From contig NC_003071.7 in NCBI RefSeq assembly GCF_000001735.4, positions 19,195,443 through 19,259,442 of the forward strand: a stretch of DNA of 64,000 nt. Reading direction: 5' to 3'. Below the pieces are notes generated by a model. It did not search any database, was not told the DNA's origin, and worked only from the letters and a program-made list of their open reading frames with translations. The stretch comes from Arabidopsis thaliana (Eukaryota; Streptophyta; Magnoliopsida; Brassicales; Brassicaceae). Of this stretch, positions 9,740 to 24,049 are shown one piece after another. The translations under genes and the position numbers were made by a program. Position 1 is the stretch's first letter, and every line of letters starts with the position of its first letter.

Positions 9740-12013
9740 TTACTTAGGTACATGTGTACAGACTCTAGCCTCTTTGTAAACTTTTCCTGGTCGACACAAA
9801 TAGCCTTTGGACGGAGCACAATGAGCATCATCTGAACATATACACAAACCCTCCAATGCACATCCATCTTTTACTATCGTCGGGTTTCCTTTGATCCCTA
9901 GGATCTGATCCGTCCATTCGCTCGAGAATAAACCATTCGGATCATAACTCTCTTTTACTTTCAAGAATGCTGGAGCATTCTTGTACTTTTTAATCACTCC
10001 ATCAAACGCTAAGTTTCTATTCTTACCCCAATGTGGTAATGCATTATACTTGAGCAACGCAATTTGCTCGATTTCTTCGATAAAATCTTCATAGAGTCGC
10101 GGTGTTAACGGATCATTGGCTCGGTAATATGTTATATCAAAGTCTATGGCTTCCGTTTCTTTTCCAAGATAAGCCGGAGAGGATGTGACATAACGCATTA
10201 GGATGCCATAGTAGAGTTCAAGCCCGCATAGAGATTTTGAATCGATCTTGAGAAGAGATTTGATGTCGTTGATGAAACTTTTAACTTGTGTGAGAGGAAT
10301 ACTGAACGTTGTTTGATGATAAAATACGCCTTTAACACGTGAGTCCCATGCACAAGCTGAGGTCAATTTATCTTCCAGACCATCTAGACATGATCCTGAC
10401 GACATCATGCGATTTTGGCTTCCAATGACCGGATAGCCGGTGAATGTAATACCTAATGCGCCGTTGAATATTCGAAACATAAAGGAGGAGTGAGTTAATA
10501 TTCAGTGTGAGATCGACCATGTATTAATGTAACGGAATTTGTTAATTACCATTGTTTGTCAAACCGTATGAGGTAGAAAACAGCGTAGATGAAATTGTTG
10601 TTGCTGTCACACACTTCCCATGGGCATCTCTCAATGTCTCTTGCGTCTCCTCTACATTATTGTACAACGAAACGAATTAAAACAAAATTTTATACAATTT
10701 TTCTAATATGTCTCTCTTACTTTTCTGGTAGTATATATATAAGCGACAGAAAGATGTTGCGAAAACAAAAAATGATATAGCCAGATGATATTTGTAATAA
10801 TCGTTAGAATTTCAAAAAAAAATCAAAAGATATATGCCGATGCAAAACATATATATATATTATATTAACTCTTTAAAAGTTTGAAAAATAAAGATAGCTA
10901 GATAAGAACCTGATGATCTTGTGGTGGCTAGTACTGCAGAGAGTTGTGAACGAAACGGAAAGAAATCATACAAGCCGTTGCCCAACGTATTGACCGCTAC
11001 TCGGTCGTCCATTCGATACACAACTTTACCTTGGCTCGGTAGCCATACAAAATCCGCAAACTCATGTTTTTTCCCGAATGTTAGAGCTTCATCATTGAAA
11101 TCTAAATCGTTTCTCATAACATACTTTAACGATCTTTTGAACATCGGTTGTAATTCAAAAGTCACCTTATCACGAAAAAAATATACATACAGTGAAACAA
11201 TTAAAAAGGGTTTGAACATATTTATGGCAATAATATTTTTTGTAGTAAAATCCAAATATGATTTTCTATTTTTTTTGGCAAATATATATATGAAAATTGA
11301 ATTGATCTAACCTGAGAGATAACGCCAAGAACGCCAAGAGAAACCTTAGCTGCGTTAAACTCGTTAGGAGTCGTAGTCTCGCTTAAAACTCTAATCTTTG
11401 CAAACCCGTCGTTGACCGAACCAGGACTAACCATCCTGATCTCGGTCACGTAATCATGGACCGCACTTCCTTTACCCCACAATGAGCTACCGTGAGCACC
11501 GGTCCCCATCATACCACCCACGGTTACTCCCCACCAATACGGTGCATAAGGCAACGCCAATCCAACTTTAGCTGCTTCAGCGATTAATTGCCTAAGCGTC
11601 ACGCCACTCTCAACTGTCAAAGTCATGGCCTTCGCATCGGCTTGCACCGTGTGGTTTAGAAACTTTGTGCTAATGAACAATCCGTCGTTTCCATCAGTGC
11701 ACGTGAGCTTAGGGATGCTATGGGAATATCGAGTGGTTACACGCATTTTCCGTCCGGCTTTAGTAGCTGCAGCGACGATAGATACAAGCTCGGCTTCAGT
11801 TGTTGGGTAAGCCACGTTGGCGGCTCTACACGTGGAGCGGTCTGGGAAGGCTCCTAATGAGTTGGTGACTATACAGTTCGTGTTTCCTGACACACATTTA
11901 ACAGGATCTTCGGGTGGTGTTGAGATTACCGTGTGCACAAGTGTAAATAAACAATATAACCCGAGAAGGGTGCGCCAAAACGAACAATAGGAAGGAGAAT
12001 AACCAAATGCCAT
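9740..12013 (-). CDS. GULLO5: L-gulono-1,4-lactone oxidase-like protein 5
   Basis: There are four coding exons on the minus strand: 12013-11312, 11165-10910, 10651-10550 and 10452-9740. They join in frame to 590 codons. The protein has a signal peptide (hydrophobic to about residue 30), then an FAD-binding PCMH domain with RYSHS (His98 fits the usual flavin-linked position), and a C-terminal D-arabinono-lactone oxidase domain with HWGKN. Such proteins oxidise aldonolactones such as L-gulono-1,4-lactone towards ascorbate, although the plant enzymes are generally weak and dehydrogenase-like. A cysteine-rich tail (CALEGLCICSDDAHCAP) suggests a secreted, disulfide-bonded protein. It is the last of three tandem paralogues that share intron positions and phases. 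Confidence 0.93.
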
Positions 12014-13000
12014 GGTTTTTATTGAGTTTTGTCTAATGGAGGCGTTTCTAAATGTTTGGTATATATAGTGGTTGTGGCTTAAAGGCCGGTTCAGTGATGC
12101 ATCATGCTAGCTTGTTGATATTTTACATAAAATATGTTTGGTTGATAAATTCATAAAAGGCTGGATGAGATGCATCATGCTAGCGTGTAAGATATATAAC
12201 GACTAATAACATTCGATCCATTACTTTTGAGCTGTCAATGTTAGTTTCATTTATATCACATGGTCTTAAAGACTTGCAAAATCAAGTAAATGTAGATTTT
12301 CTATATTTTCTTTTAACTTGGTTTCATATATTATGGAAACCGTATCCTTGTATGTCAGTGATAACCTCATCGGCGCTGCCATGATTTAATATTATCATTA
12401 AAAAATGTTTCGATATTTAATATTTTGCAAATTGTGTATATATGTTCAATAAAAAAGGATAGACGTACGACGACTTGCATAGTTTAGTGGGAATACTTAT
12501 TTGACTATATATATGGCCCATTCTATACGGGCGTCAAGGGAAGGCACGAGACGTTGCGCATTTTGGGGAGGATGGTTTTTGTTTTTCATTCGGTAATAAT
12601 TATAACAATAATTGGGGTGTGGTCATGCGATATGATATAAAAAATAAAAATTATAATTGTATCATCTTAAGAAACTGTGTATGCACAAAATGATAAAATC
12701 CCCCACATTTACTAGGAAAACCTATAGCTAGCCAGAACCAGAACAGATATCTACTATAACTACTCTTCCAATTTTCATAGTAAAAGGAACAAGAATAGAT
12801 CTGTGGAATATAAATAAATAAAAGATCCTCCTCCGCACGGCCGATTGAAATGATTTACGTACTAACACTATAGCACGAATCAATAAAACATTATTGTTGC
12901 AACACAATAACATTATTAGGCTCACAATAAATATTGACCCACGCATATAGACGATGGCTGTTACTGATATAAGAAGCAATGAAAATTAAGAACTTACTGT
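12014..13000. other. Spacer between GULLO5 and GULLO2
   Basis: This holds the GULLO5 promoter (a tatatagtgg box near 12060) and the 3' region of GULLO2. A 16-base word, gatgcatcatgctagc, occurs twice (about 12097 and 12171) in the GULLO5 promoter. No gene is seen. The 83-codon minus-strand frame at 12728-12979 has no family features. Confidence 0.5.
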
Positions 13001-15467
13001 TTAAATAACACTTATTATCCCATCAACACGTGTACAAACCCTAGCCTCTTTGTACACTTTTCCCGGTCGACACAAATAGCCTTTCGCCGGAGCACAATGA
13101 GCATCCTTCGAACATATACACAAACCCTCCAATGCACACCCATCTTTTACTATTGACGCGTTTCCTTTAATTCCTAGGATCTGATCTGTCCATTCGCTCG
13201 AGAATAAACCTTTTGGATCATAACTATCTTTTACTTTCAAGAATGCGGGTGCGTTGTTGTACTTTCTAATCACTCCATCAAACGCCAAGTTTCTGTTCTT
13301 ACCCCAATGTGGCAATGCGTTATATTTGAACAATGCAATTTGCTCGATTTCTTCGATGAAATCTTCGTAGAGTCGCGGTGTTAACGGGTCTTTAGCTCGG
13401 TAATATGTTATGTCAAAGTCTAGGGCTTCGGTTTCTTTCCCTAGATAAGCGGGAGATGATGTGACATAGCGCATTAGAATACCATAGTGAAGCTCAAGGC
13501 CACACAGAGATTTTTGTTCGATCTTTACAAGTGATTTGATGTCGCTGATAAAACTTTTAACTTGGGTGAGAGGGACACTCAAAGTTGTTTGATGAAAAAA
13601 TTCGCCTTTTATACGTGAGTCCCATGCACACGCCGTGATCAATCCATCTTGAAGGCTGTCTAGACACGATCCTGACGACATCATACGGTTTTGGCTTCCA
13701 ACGACAGGATAACCAGTGAATATAATGCCTATTGAAACATAAAGGTAGGTAAGCAAGAATATTCTCTGTACGTAAAATCAATGAAAACGTGTAAGTAAAA
13801 TGAAAAGAAATAATTACCATTGTTGGTCAAACCGTATGAGGGAGCAAACAGTGTAGATGAAATTATTGTGGCTCCCACACACTTCCCATTCGCATCTCTG
13901 AACCTCTCTTGCGTCTCCTCTTGATTATTATTATAAACGAAAACAAATTAAAGTTACGTGTAGAATTCTGTATATCAACATTTTGTTTTCCTGATAATCT
14001 CTTATTTAAATATCGGTAGTTGCCTAGTTGGATCCAAGAGTTATAATTTTATATACAAATTCAAAAATAACCTGATTATTTTGTTATTGGTTAACTAATG
14101 GTTCTATTAAGGGTTATGGACCAACTACTTCTAATAAGGCCACTGAAAATTTATCTTGTGTTTTTGGTTAACTAATGGTTTAAATTTAATACCTAAAAAA
14201 TTTAATAGGACTTAAATGAAAATGAAACCTACTGAGTAAAAAATTTCATACAAAATGGGAGTCTGGATCGGATAATGTTTTTCTTTGATTTAAAGATAAA
14301 CTTTATGGACAAAATTGTACCCTTTTTTCTTTGTTTTTATACGAACAAGATTGTACCTTTACGTTCAGTTTTTAAAAGTCAACGCAAACCCTTAGAAAAA
14401 GGATAGACGAGAAGTACCTGATGTTCGTATGATGGCTATTGCCGCAGAGAGTTGTGAACGGAATGGCAAGAAATCGAACAAACCATTGCCCGATGTGTTG
14501 ACCGCTACTCGGTCATCTCTTCGATACACCACTTTTCCTTGGCTTGGTAACCATATGAAATCCGCAAACTCGTGTTTCTTTCCAAAAGTAACGGCTTGAT
14601 CTTCAAAATCCGAATCGTTTCTCATAGTATATGTCAGCGATCTCTTGAACATCGGTTGCAATTCAAAAGTTACCTTTAAAAAAACAAAAACAAAATGTAA
14701 ACATCTAAAGAAAATGGCCTAGAAATATGATATAGCTTTGTAGTAAAAACTGAAACTGAAATTTTAAGTTTTCTAACCTGAGAGATAACGCCAAGGACGC
14801 CAAGAGAAACCTTAGCCGCGTTAAACTCGTTAGGAGTCGTAGTCTCGCTTAAAATTCTAATCTTTGCAAACCCTTCGTTGACCGAACCAGGACTAACCAT
14901 CCTGATCTCGGTCACATAATCATGGACTGCACTTCCTTTACCCCACAATGAGCTCCCGTGAGCACCGGTTCCCATCATACCACCAACGGTCAGCCCCCAC
15001 CAATACGGTGCATAAGGTAACGCCAATCCAACTTTAGCCGCTTCAACGATTAACTGCCTAAGCGTCATGCCACTCTCAACCGTCATGGTCATGGCTGTTG
15101 CATCGGCTTGTACCGTATGGTTTAGAAACTTTGTGCTTATGAACAAACCTTCGGTTCCGTCGGTACACACGAGCTTAGTAATGCTATGGGAATATCGAGT
15201 TGTTACACGCATTTTCCGTCCGGCTTGAGTGGCTGCAGCCACGACAGAGACAAGCTCGGCTTCAGTTTTTGGGTATGCCACGTTGGCGGCTCGACATGTG
15301 GACCTGTCTGGGAAGGCTCCGTATGAGTTAGTGACTGTACAGTTCGTGTTTCCTGACACACATTTGACAGGATCATCGGGTGGTGTTGAGACAGCCGTGT
15401 GCATAAGTGTAAATATATAATATAACCCGACTAGCGTGCGATACGAAGGAGGAAAAGTAAATGCCAT
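13001..15467 (-). CDS. GULLO2: L-gulono-1,4-lactone oxidase-like protein 2
   Basis: The coding exons are 15467-14778, 14673-14418, 13919-13818 and 13728-13001, giving 591 codons in frame. The architecture is as in GULLO5: signal peptide, FAD-binding PCMH domain (RYSHS, His94), aldonolactone oxidase domain with HWGKN, and a cysteine-rich end. Exons 2 and 3 are exactly the same length (256 and 102 bases) in all three paralogues, and every splice phase agrees. The second intron (13920-14417) is the longest in the array. The substrate is likely an aldonolactone, and the location is the secretory pathway or apoplast. Both statements are family inference. Confidence 0.93.
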
Positions 15468-17585
15468 GGGGTTTGATTCAGTTTTGTTGAATCTTAATTT
15501 GTTGTGATTTGTGAATGTCGGCTTTGTAAATATATTTGGTATATATAGATATTGTGTGGCGTTAAGGCGGGTTCAATAGTATTTAAATAAAATATTATGT
15601 TTAGTTAAATCAAAAGAGGTTGAGATGAGATGGTTCATGCAATCTTGTACGTAAGAGAGTATTAACCACTAATTAATCATATTCGATTATTTTATAATAT
15701 TCCATTCATTTTTATGGACTGTCTTCTTAATTTCATTTCTATTACGTTGTCTTAAAAGACTTGACCATATTCTTATCAAGTATCATAGTCTATGGCAATC
15801 TCATTAGTCTTTAATCAAAAAAAAAATATTCTTGTTTAGTCAAATTATTCACCCGGTGATTTTATGAAAATTGAAAAAACCAACGATGACTTAGATATTT
15901 TAGTGAGCTAATACATGTACACGATAATTTCAACTACTGTAGTAGCATTATATTAATAACTCAAGTCTGTAATGTCTTGAATTCATATATTAAGCTATAT
16001 ATGGCCTTGAATGTTTGTACGTAGTTTTTGAACTAATTTTTAGTTTTAGTTTTTTTTCCAAAATTTATTTTATAGTCATTCAAGATTTAAATTGAAAACA
16101 ATTTATTAATCTAAGAAATAAAAAACTAGTTTTTCAGTGTTTAACTATTTTTCAAAGAAAAACTAAAATCTGTAATTTTTAGGACTTGGGATTTTTCCTC
16201 AAAAATCATCAATCATATTTTTTATTTCTTTTTTTCTAACGAAAATATAATCCATTAACATAAAAATCAAAAACTAAATAAAGTAGGACACCCAACAAAC
16301 TACCATTCAAATTTTTAAGAAAAAAAATAATCTAAAACTAAAAAATAAAAACCAAAAGCCAGAAAACTATTTTAAAATTATAGACATTCATGGCCTATAT
16401 ACTACACCCACTAGTTGAGTTTTATTATAATAAAAAAACATTAGTTGTGGTTTTGTCCAATATACAGTGAATAATCAATTTTATTTGAAAGAAGATAAGA
16501 TCGCCAAGGTACGCACGCCTTTCACAAGCCGTTGCCTTCACACACAAAGTAAATGATTCAATGAAAGTCCATGGGAGTAATCTTAGTAAATGAAAGTCCA
16601 TGGGAGTAATCTTAATAAATGAAAGTCAGTACTAGTCATAGTTCAAACTTTTCTCCAAATTTTTTGATAAATCCTACAGAATATATATTACTGCATTGTG
16701 TAATGATATGTAATCTTCAAATACATATAATGGTAGCACTAATCTGAAACATAATCTAATGAATTTAAAATCCTATTTAATTTCTAATACAAAAATAAAG
16801 TTTTAATAGAAATAGTGTTTGTAAGAAAATAAATATCAGATATTGAAGAAAAAAACTAGTCTTCCTTTTTTTTTTTTGTTAAAGGGTTTTAAACTATTCT
16901 TCCTTGCACACACATGTCAGTATCTTGAACTTTGCGAATTTTATTTCGTATTCGGTTCAAATTTTGAAGTCCACGATACTCAATCCTAAAATTTTATCTT
17001 GTTATTTAAGGTATATGTATATCTCACAAGTTTTTTTTTTTTTTTTTTTGGTTTTATATCTCTTAAGTAGTTTATTTGTCGTTTGCTAAAAAAAAAGTAC
17101 GTAGTTTATTTGTCCTCAATTATTAACATCATTATTGTTTTCGCAACAAAGGGTCTTATTTAAAAAAAAAAAAAAAAAAAACAAAGGGTCTTATTTGTAG
17201 CGCAAGGCAGAAAATGACCTAATTAATGATTTATGAACATGCGCATTTGGTAAAATAAATAATAAACCCATAACCCTCACTCCTCAGTGGAACAAGTTTC
17301 AAGATACGACACCTTAAAATGTACTTTGACTTTGATTTTTTTTCTTTCTAATTCCTTTTCATTAGTCAAAAGTAGAAACTAACCAAGACATCGAAATTAT
17401 TAGGCATCGTGCCTCACGATTTTTTTTTTTTTTTTTTTCTGCCTCTTACATTTTTATTGCTACCACAACATTAACAATAACTCGTCATGATAAATATCGA
17501 CCACATATAAAGAAGATAAGTATCTTATATCTAAAACAAGCAATGAAAAATTAGTAATGAAAAAATAAAAAAGAAGCAATGAAGA
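15468..17585. other. Spacer between GULLO2 and GULLO6
   Basis: This is an AT-rich spacer with long A and T runs (17031-17049, 17161-17180 and 17420-17438) and no coding frame with family features. A tandem repeat of about 29 bases lies at 16560-16628. The GULLO2 promoter has a tatatagatattg box near 15541. Confidence 0.5.
16560..16628. repeat. 29-bp tandem repeat, about 2.3 copies
   Basis: The unit aatgaaagtccatgggagta... starts at 16560 and again at 16589 with almost no change. A third copy starts at 16618 and breaks after aatgaaagtc. It is a small local duplication with no evident function. Confidence 0.85.
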
Positions 17586-19724
17586 TTAGTAACTTAGTGA
17601 TTGAATCACACTTATGTCATCAGCACGTGTACATACCCTAGCTTCTTTGTAGACTTTTCCTGGTCGACAAAAATATCCTTTGGTCGGAGCACAATGAGCA
17701 TCCTCCGAACATACGCACAAACCCTCTAATGCGCATCCATCTTTTATTATCGTCACATTTCCTTTGATTCCTAAGATCTGATCAGTCCATTCGCTTGAGA
17801 ATAAACCCATTGGATCATAGCTTTCTTTTACTTTCAAGAATGCCGGCACATTCTTGTACTTTTTAATCACTCCATCAAACGCTAAGTTCCTGTTCTTACC
17901 CCAATGCGGCAAGGCGTTATACTTGAACAACGCAATTTGCTCGATTTCTTCGATAAAATCTTCGTATAGTCGCGGTGATAACGGATCTTTGGCTCGGTAA
18001 TACGTGAGGTCAAAGTCCAAAGCCTCTGTTTCTTTCCCGAGATACGCCGGAGAAGATGTGACATAACGCATTAGAATACCATCGTATAGCTCAAGCACGC
18101 ACAAAGATTTCGACTCTATCTTGACAAGAGATTTGATGTCGTTGATGAAACTTTTGACTTGCGTGAGCGGAATACTGAAAGTTGTTTGGTGGAAGAATTC
18201 ACTTTTTATACGTGAGTCCCATGGACACGCTGTGATTAATCCATCATGAAGACTGTCTAGGCATGATCCTGACGACATCATACGGTTCTGGCTTCCAATA
18301 ACCGGATAACCGGTAAATATCATGCCTAAAGCCGGTGAATGTTTAAACCATAATAAAGGTAGGAGTGACTTAATATTCGATCGATGTAAAATGATGCAAA
18401 TGTACAAGTAAAAATAAACAAAAGTTTAGTTAAATACCATTGTTGGTCAAACCGTATGATGTAGCAAACAGTGTAGACGTAATTAATGTGGCTCCCGCAC
18501 ACTTCCCATTCGCATCTCTGAACCTCTCTTGCGTCTCCTCTTATTTTATACAAAGCAACAATAAATAAAAGGTCATGTATAACATTTAATAAATAGAAAA
18601 CTATTCACTATTCAGTGATATATATTTAAAGATTGTGTATCATATGCAAACAATAAATAAGGATGAACCTGAGGATCTTATGATGGCTAATGCGGCAGAA
18701 AGTTGCGAACGGAACGGCATGAAATCGAGCAAACCGTTGCCTGATGTGTTGACCGCTACTCGGTCGTCCATTCGATACACCACTTTGCCTTGGCTTGGTA
18801 ACCATATGAAATCCGCAAACTCATGTTTCATCCCAAATGTTACGGCTTGATCCCCAAAATCCGAATCATTTCTCATGACATACCTTAACGATCTCTTAAA
18901 CATCGGTTGCAATTTAAGGGTTACCTTTTTTGAGTAAAAAAAAAGTGTTAGAGCTATGACTGATATTGTTACGTAATAAGAACAAAATATGAATTTTTAA
19001 TTGATCTAACCTGAGAGATAACCCCAAGAACGCCAAGAGAAACCTTAGCGGCGTTAAATTCTTTAGGCGTTGTAGTCTCTCTTAAAACTCTAACCTTGGC
19101 AAAGCCGTCATTGACCGAACCAGGACTAACAATCCTGATCTCGGTCACGTAATCATGGACCGCACTTCCTTTACCCCATAATGAGCTCCCGTGAGCACCG
19201 GTCCCCATCATACCACCCACGGTTAGACCCCACCAATATGGTGCATAAGGCAACGCCAATCCAACTTTAGCCGCTTCAGCGATTAGCTGCCTAAGTGTCA
19301 CACCGCTCTCAACCGTCAAGGTCATGGCCGTTGCATCGGTTCGCACCGTGTGGTTTAGAAACTTTGTACTTATAAGCAAACCGTCGGTCCCGTCGGTACA
19401 CGCAAGCTTAGTGATGCTATGGGAATATCGGGTGGTTACACGCATTTTCCGCCCGGCTTTAGTGGCTGCAGCCACGACAGAGATAAGCTCGGCTTCGGTT
19501 GTTGGATAAGCCACATTGGCGGCTCGACACGTGGAACGGTCTGGGAAGGCTCCATATGAGTTTGTAACTGTACAGTTCGTGTTTCCCGACACACATTTGA
19601 CAGGATCTTCGGGTGGTGTTGAGATCGTAGTGAAGACTAGTGTAGATATACAGTGTACTACGAAAATGGTGCGCCAAAATGCAGCATTTAGGGAACCATA
19701 CGAAGGAGAGGAAGTAAATGCCAT
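17586..19724 (-). CDS. GULLO6: L-gulono-1,4-lactone oxidase-like protein 6
   Basis: The exons are 19724-19011, 18924-18669, 18539-18438 and 18325-17586, joining to 603 codons. It has the same domain order as its neighbours: a somewhat longer N-terminus with a signal peptide (hydrophobic core around residues 17-34), an FAD-binding PCMH domain with RYSHS (His102), an aldonolactone oxidase domain with HWGKN, and a cysteine-rich tail. The C-terminus is extended (ISVIQSLSY). The promoter region has tatatacg about 65 bases upstream of the start. The frame is intact and the gene is presumably functional. The exact physiological substrate is not known from sequence. Confidence 0.92.
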
Positions 19725-21465
19725 TAATGGGGGGGCCTCTTTTCAAACGTATATTGCATTTGGTGTTTTTTTGTGTGTGTAGTAGATAGATATATACGTT
19801 TGGTGTATGTAGAGGTTGTGTGGCGTAAAAGGACGGTTTAGTGTTACTTAGTTAATTATATCTGGTTGATAGGAAAAGAACTGAGATATGAGATGCTTGT
19901 AAGATAAGATTAATGATCATCTTCTCTCATTAGTATTTCAACGAGAAATATTTTTGTCTAAAAAAAATAAAAATCTATATACCAAAACTTATCACATCTT
20001 TTTATACTTATGCAAACAAAGAATGTTCAGAGAACTTTGTATTGAGCCAATCTCTTTAATTAATTTTATGATATATCCAATACTATATTATTGAATATAT
20101 ATATATATATATATATATGATTGTGGTATATGAGAGACCTCAATCAAACCAAAACTAAGCCGATGAATTTAAATAAATAAATAAATTTGATAAAAGTTTT
20201 AAGTCCACAGATTATATATGATTGCTATGTAAACATTCTAATAACCACAGAAATGTGTTCAGCAGAAATCAAAAGTAATATGTCCCCCATCAACATAGCA
20301 ATGACCAGTTGACCACATAACTACTGTACGTACTGTCACTTGGTAACAATTAAAAGTTGTGCATGTATTTTTTTGGCTTGCTTTATTAATTCGTACCAAT
20401 CACATTTGTTTATTTACGGAAGATAAGTTTTCAACTTAAAATTTTACTTAATTGACAATAAATGGAGAGATCTGGAGAGTACTATATCTTATATATCATC
20501 AAATTAGAAATACTTTACTTTTTTAAAGTTTTGCACCATTTTTTTTTTTTTTTTGGTTTAATAAATTTTGCGCCAATTATAATGTTTCTTTCTGTTACAA
20601 AATTACAATTGTAATCGTTACGACAAATAAATATACTTTATGCAGGCTGCTTAATGTTTTGTGCAGTTACCATCACTATTCGTAGTTTTCCTTTTCACAC
20701 AAAGTAACTAGGAAGAATTGCACCACACGGTCCAAACCTCTACCGTAGAATCTTCACAAAAATATGATACTACAAGTTATAAATATATTAGGTTTATTGT
20801 ATGTTAAGATATTATTAGTTGATTTACCAAACAACTCAGTCTGCCTAACTTTAGGTACGTACGTATTAATCAAACTAGTGGAGCCAAAAAAAAAAAAAAA
20901 AAAAACAGTGAGACACGCACGTATTGAATATTACCGTCCACTTGATTTAATTTATTAGAAAAGTCAGCATACTGAACGTGTAGTTTTCCGACTAGTCAAA
21001 TGTACGAACGAATATAAAGAAACGTGTAGGTGTGTGTGTGTGTTTCTTTTTTTGGTTTTGGCTTTGTATAGGTTTTCATATTTTTTTACTTTTTTGATAA
21101 ATGATATTCTAGTTTTAAATTTTTAGAAAAAATAATAATTGTAGTACATATAAGATAGCATTCGGTCATTCAGCCCAGGCCCAGCATTTTACTTGGGAGT
21201 AGTATAACCCGTTGCAATGCAAAAGGAATGAACTTTCAACCAGTCTAAAACCCAACTATATTAGAAATCAAATGTAATTATACAAACACTTTTCATTGTT
21301 TAAGTGATAACAGTTAAACAAATATGTTTTTATCAAATATATAATTTTATTATAAAAACCATGCAAAAGCTTTCAACAAACGGTCATCTCTCAAGTACTT
21401 ATTAGTGGAGCTTCTACTTGAAAATCAGTTAAAACATATACTTTTATCACAAAACATTATATATA

Positions 21466-21481
21466 ATGAATACTGACTAGA

Positions 21482-21513
<32 letters not shown>

Positions 21514-21551
21514 GAATACTGACTAGATTTTTAATATATATATATATATAT
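21466..21551. repeat. Two 46-bp units with TA microsatellite
   Basis: The unit atgaatactgactagatttt followed by a run of ta dinucleotides begins at 21466 and again at 21512, differing only in the length of the ta run. It is a simple local duplication. Confidence 0.85.
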
Positions 21552-24049
21552 GAGTAATGCATTAAGAAAATGAAAATAACCATATACGTTTATTACCACT
21601 CGAACCTTCTTATGTCATAACCCCAGAAATTCAATGTCATGTGTAAACGAATACACATGATTCATGTTAACTATAATTCGAATCAATTTCCATAAAGGCG
21701 AAGCTTCAAGCATAATAGATTCTGACCCAATTGTAATCACATCAAAATGATGGGAAATTAAATACAAAAAAGAGAAAAATTAAACAGAAGATTCCAATCA
21801 CCTTTTTATTGATTAATTTCTTTCAAATTTATTGAAAAAAAAAAAACTTTTCACATTTGAAACACAAAAGCAGACTGTTTTTTTTTTTTTTTTGTAAAAT
21901 CAGACTGTTGTATATACATTTTTTCCGACATGGATGTTAGACCTCGTTGGGACGAGCTTGCACTATCCCATCGCACCTACCCTGAATCATCTTCTTGGTT
22001 ATTATATTCTTATAAAGAGTCTTACATAAATATTATCTCGACCATCTTTTGTTCATATATATACCCTCGTTGTTGAAAATTGTTAGTCCAATAATCATCT
22101 TCATGTAGAATTGTAGATCGATGTCGGCAATAAATTCGCATTCGGTGCATTTTCTCAATAACCATTAAATTTGTTTATGACAACGCTGCATGGTTGATGG
22201 TTCAAAAATTAATTAGCTTGATTTGGTTTATAACCCTCCCATGGTTATTAAGGTGTATGGTTTGATTGCGAAAGCAACTCATTCCGAGGTTATTATAGGT
22301 GATTGAGTTGGCTATCTCTTTCTAATTATGATTTTAGTTTTTTTTTCTCCATAATCCTTGTGGGTTTGTTAGAGATAAGATATGTGTATGATTAATGGTG
22401 AGAAATTTAATAAAGGTAAAAAGAGCAAAATGGTTGAGCGATATAGACATCAAAGGACAGTGAATTAAAGGAGCATCAAAAAAAAATCCTAATATGCCTT
22501 GAGAGAATCATCCTCGAAACTCGTTAGTGTAAGATAAATAAGTAATAAAGTGAGGGAAAACGATGATGGACTTAGGTTAATTTTTGTCGGCAAATCCGTT
22601 CTCGTCGGACTTTATCTCCCTTGTGAAGCGGTTTTAGCTTTTGTGTAGTCACGATCGGAAAGAGATGGTGTGTTATAGTCTGAAGTATGCTAGTGTGTTT
22701 GCATATACATAATACATGCATGTATAATATGAAACTCCTAACTTTTTTATTCAAGTGACCTTTGATATTTTTAGTTATTTACAGAGTCTATACACCACGA
22801 TTATTTATTTCAACAAGACAACAACAAATTTAACTTCTATATGTATATACTAATTAATACCGTGGACACGTGCATGGTAATTTTCGGTTCCATGAGATCA
22901 AGTTTCTTATTTATACAAATTAGGAAAAACAAATGTGAAGGTTTCACCCAGTACAAAAGTGATAACGTACGTAAAGTATTAGTGGCCTTTTAGTAGTACT
23001 ACGTAGTTGAAAATTTCAGTCCTTATAATATGTCTTTTACTATAGTTAGTAACCCTTCGAATTTTAATCAATGACATGTTTATGTGTATATATTAATTAT
23101 GGCGTTGAGGATGAATTGTCAATTTTTCGGGAAGGCATACTTGGATAATTGATCTCTCGACCCATACCTCAAAATTATCATTAGAAATTTTGTGACAAAA
23201 TAGGGAAGTTTCATTAATTATCTAAGGGGGACAATCCCCATATTGTTTATCTCCAAATGTCGGGTTATAACTTATAATGACGTGTAGAATAAGTTCTTAT
23301 TACAGATGGATAAGTTGAATTTTTACTCTAGATATATCGAAAAGATTATATGAAGTTTTACTAATAATCGGATGATCGTTATGACTCGAGCTTTTCACAG
23401 TAAATAAATATTTAAATATGTATCGCAGAAGAGAGTACTAGTCGTATTTATAGTCGGCTTGGAGCACATTTGTATAAATTATAAAACAATAGTATTATAT
23501 AGATGAGCCCAATTTTCCACGTAAAATATATGACGAAAATTAACAAGAGACAAATAAACTAGTTTTTAAAAATCAAATATACCACAAGTATATATATGAA
23601 ACCTTAAACTACCAATCTACCATAAACTTATAACTTACAAAGCTTCTTTACAAAATACTTTTCTATGATATTTTTAAAATAAATTCGAATTTTGATATGT
23701 AATACCAAAAAATCAAACAAACTAAAGATGGTACTTGAGAAGACGGGTATTTATTTGACCATAGAGAGTATCTCGTTTTCTCGGTCACTACAAACATATA
23801 TATGTATGCTTTTAATATAAAGACTTCTTAATTTTTGTTTTTTTTTTGCATAATGGAAGACGAATTAAACTCGGATTGATTATTCTGATCAAGAAGAATT
23901 AAATGAAAATCCGAATTTGCTCAATTATGTAATTTTGACATGTTTTTTTTTTGTTGGTGCAAATGATACACATGTTTAAAGGGTACATAATTATAATCAA
24001 TAAGAGAATATTAGGTTAGCTTATCTTTTTGTACTATATAACTCGATAC

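Noticed and set aside
20095-20118. TA run as an origin or regulatory site
   Set aside because: It is a plain microsatellite, one of several in the window.
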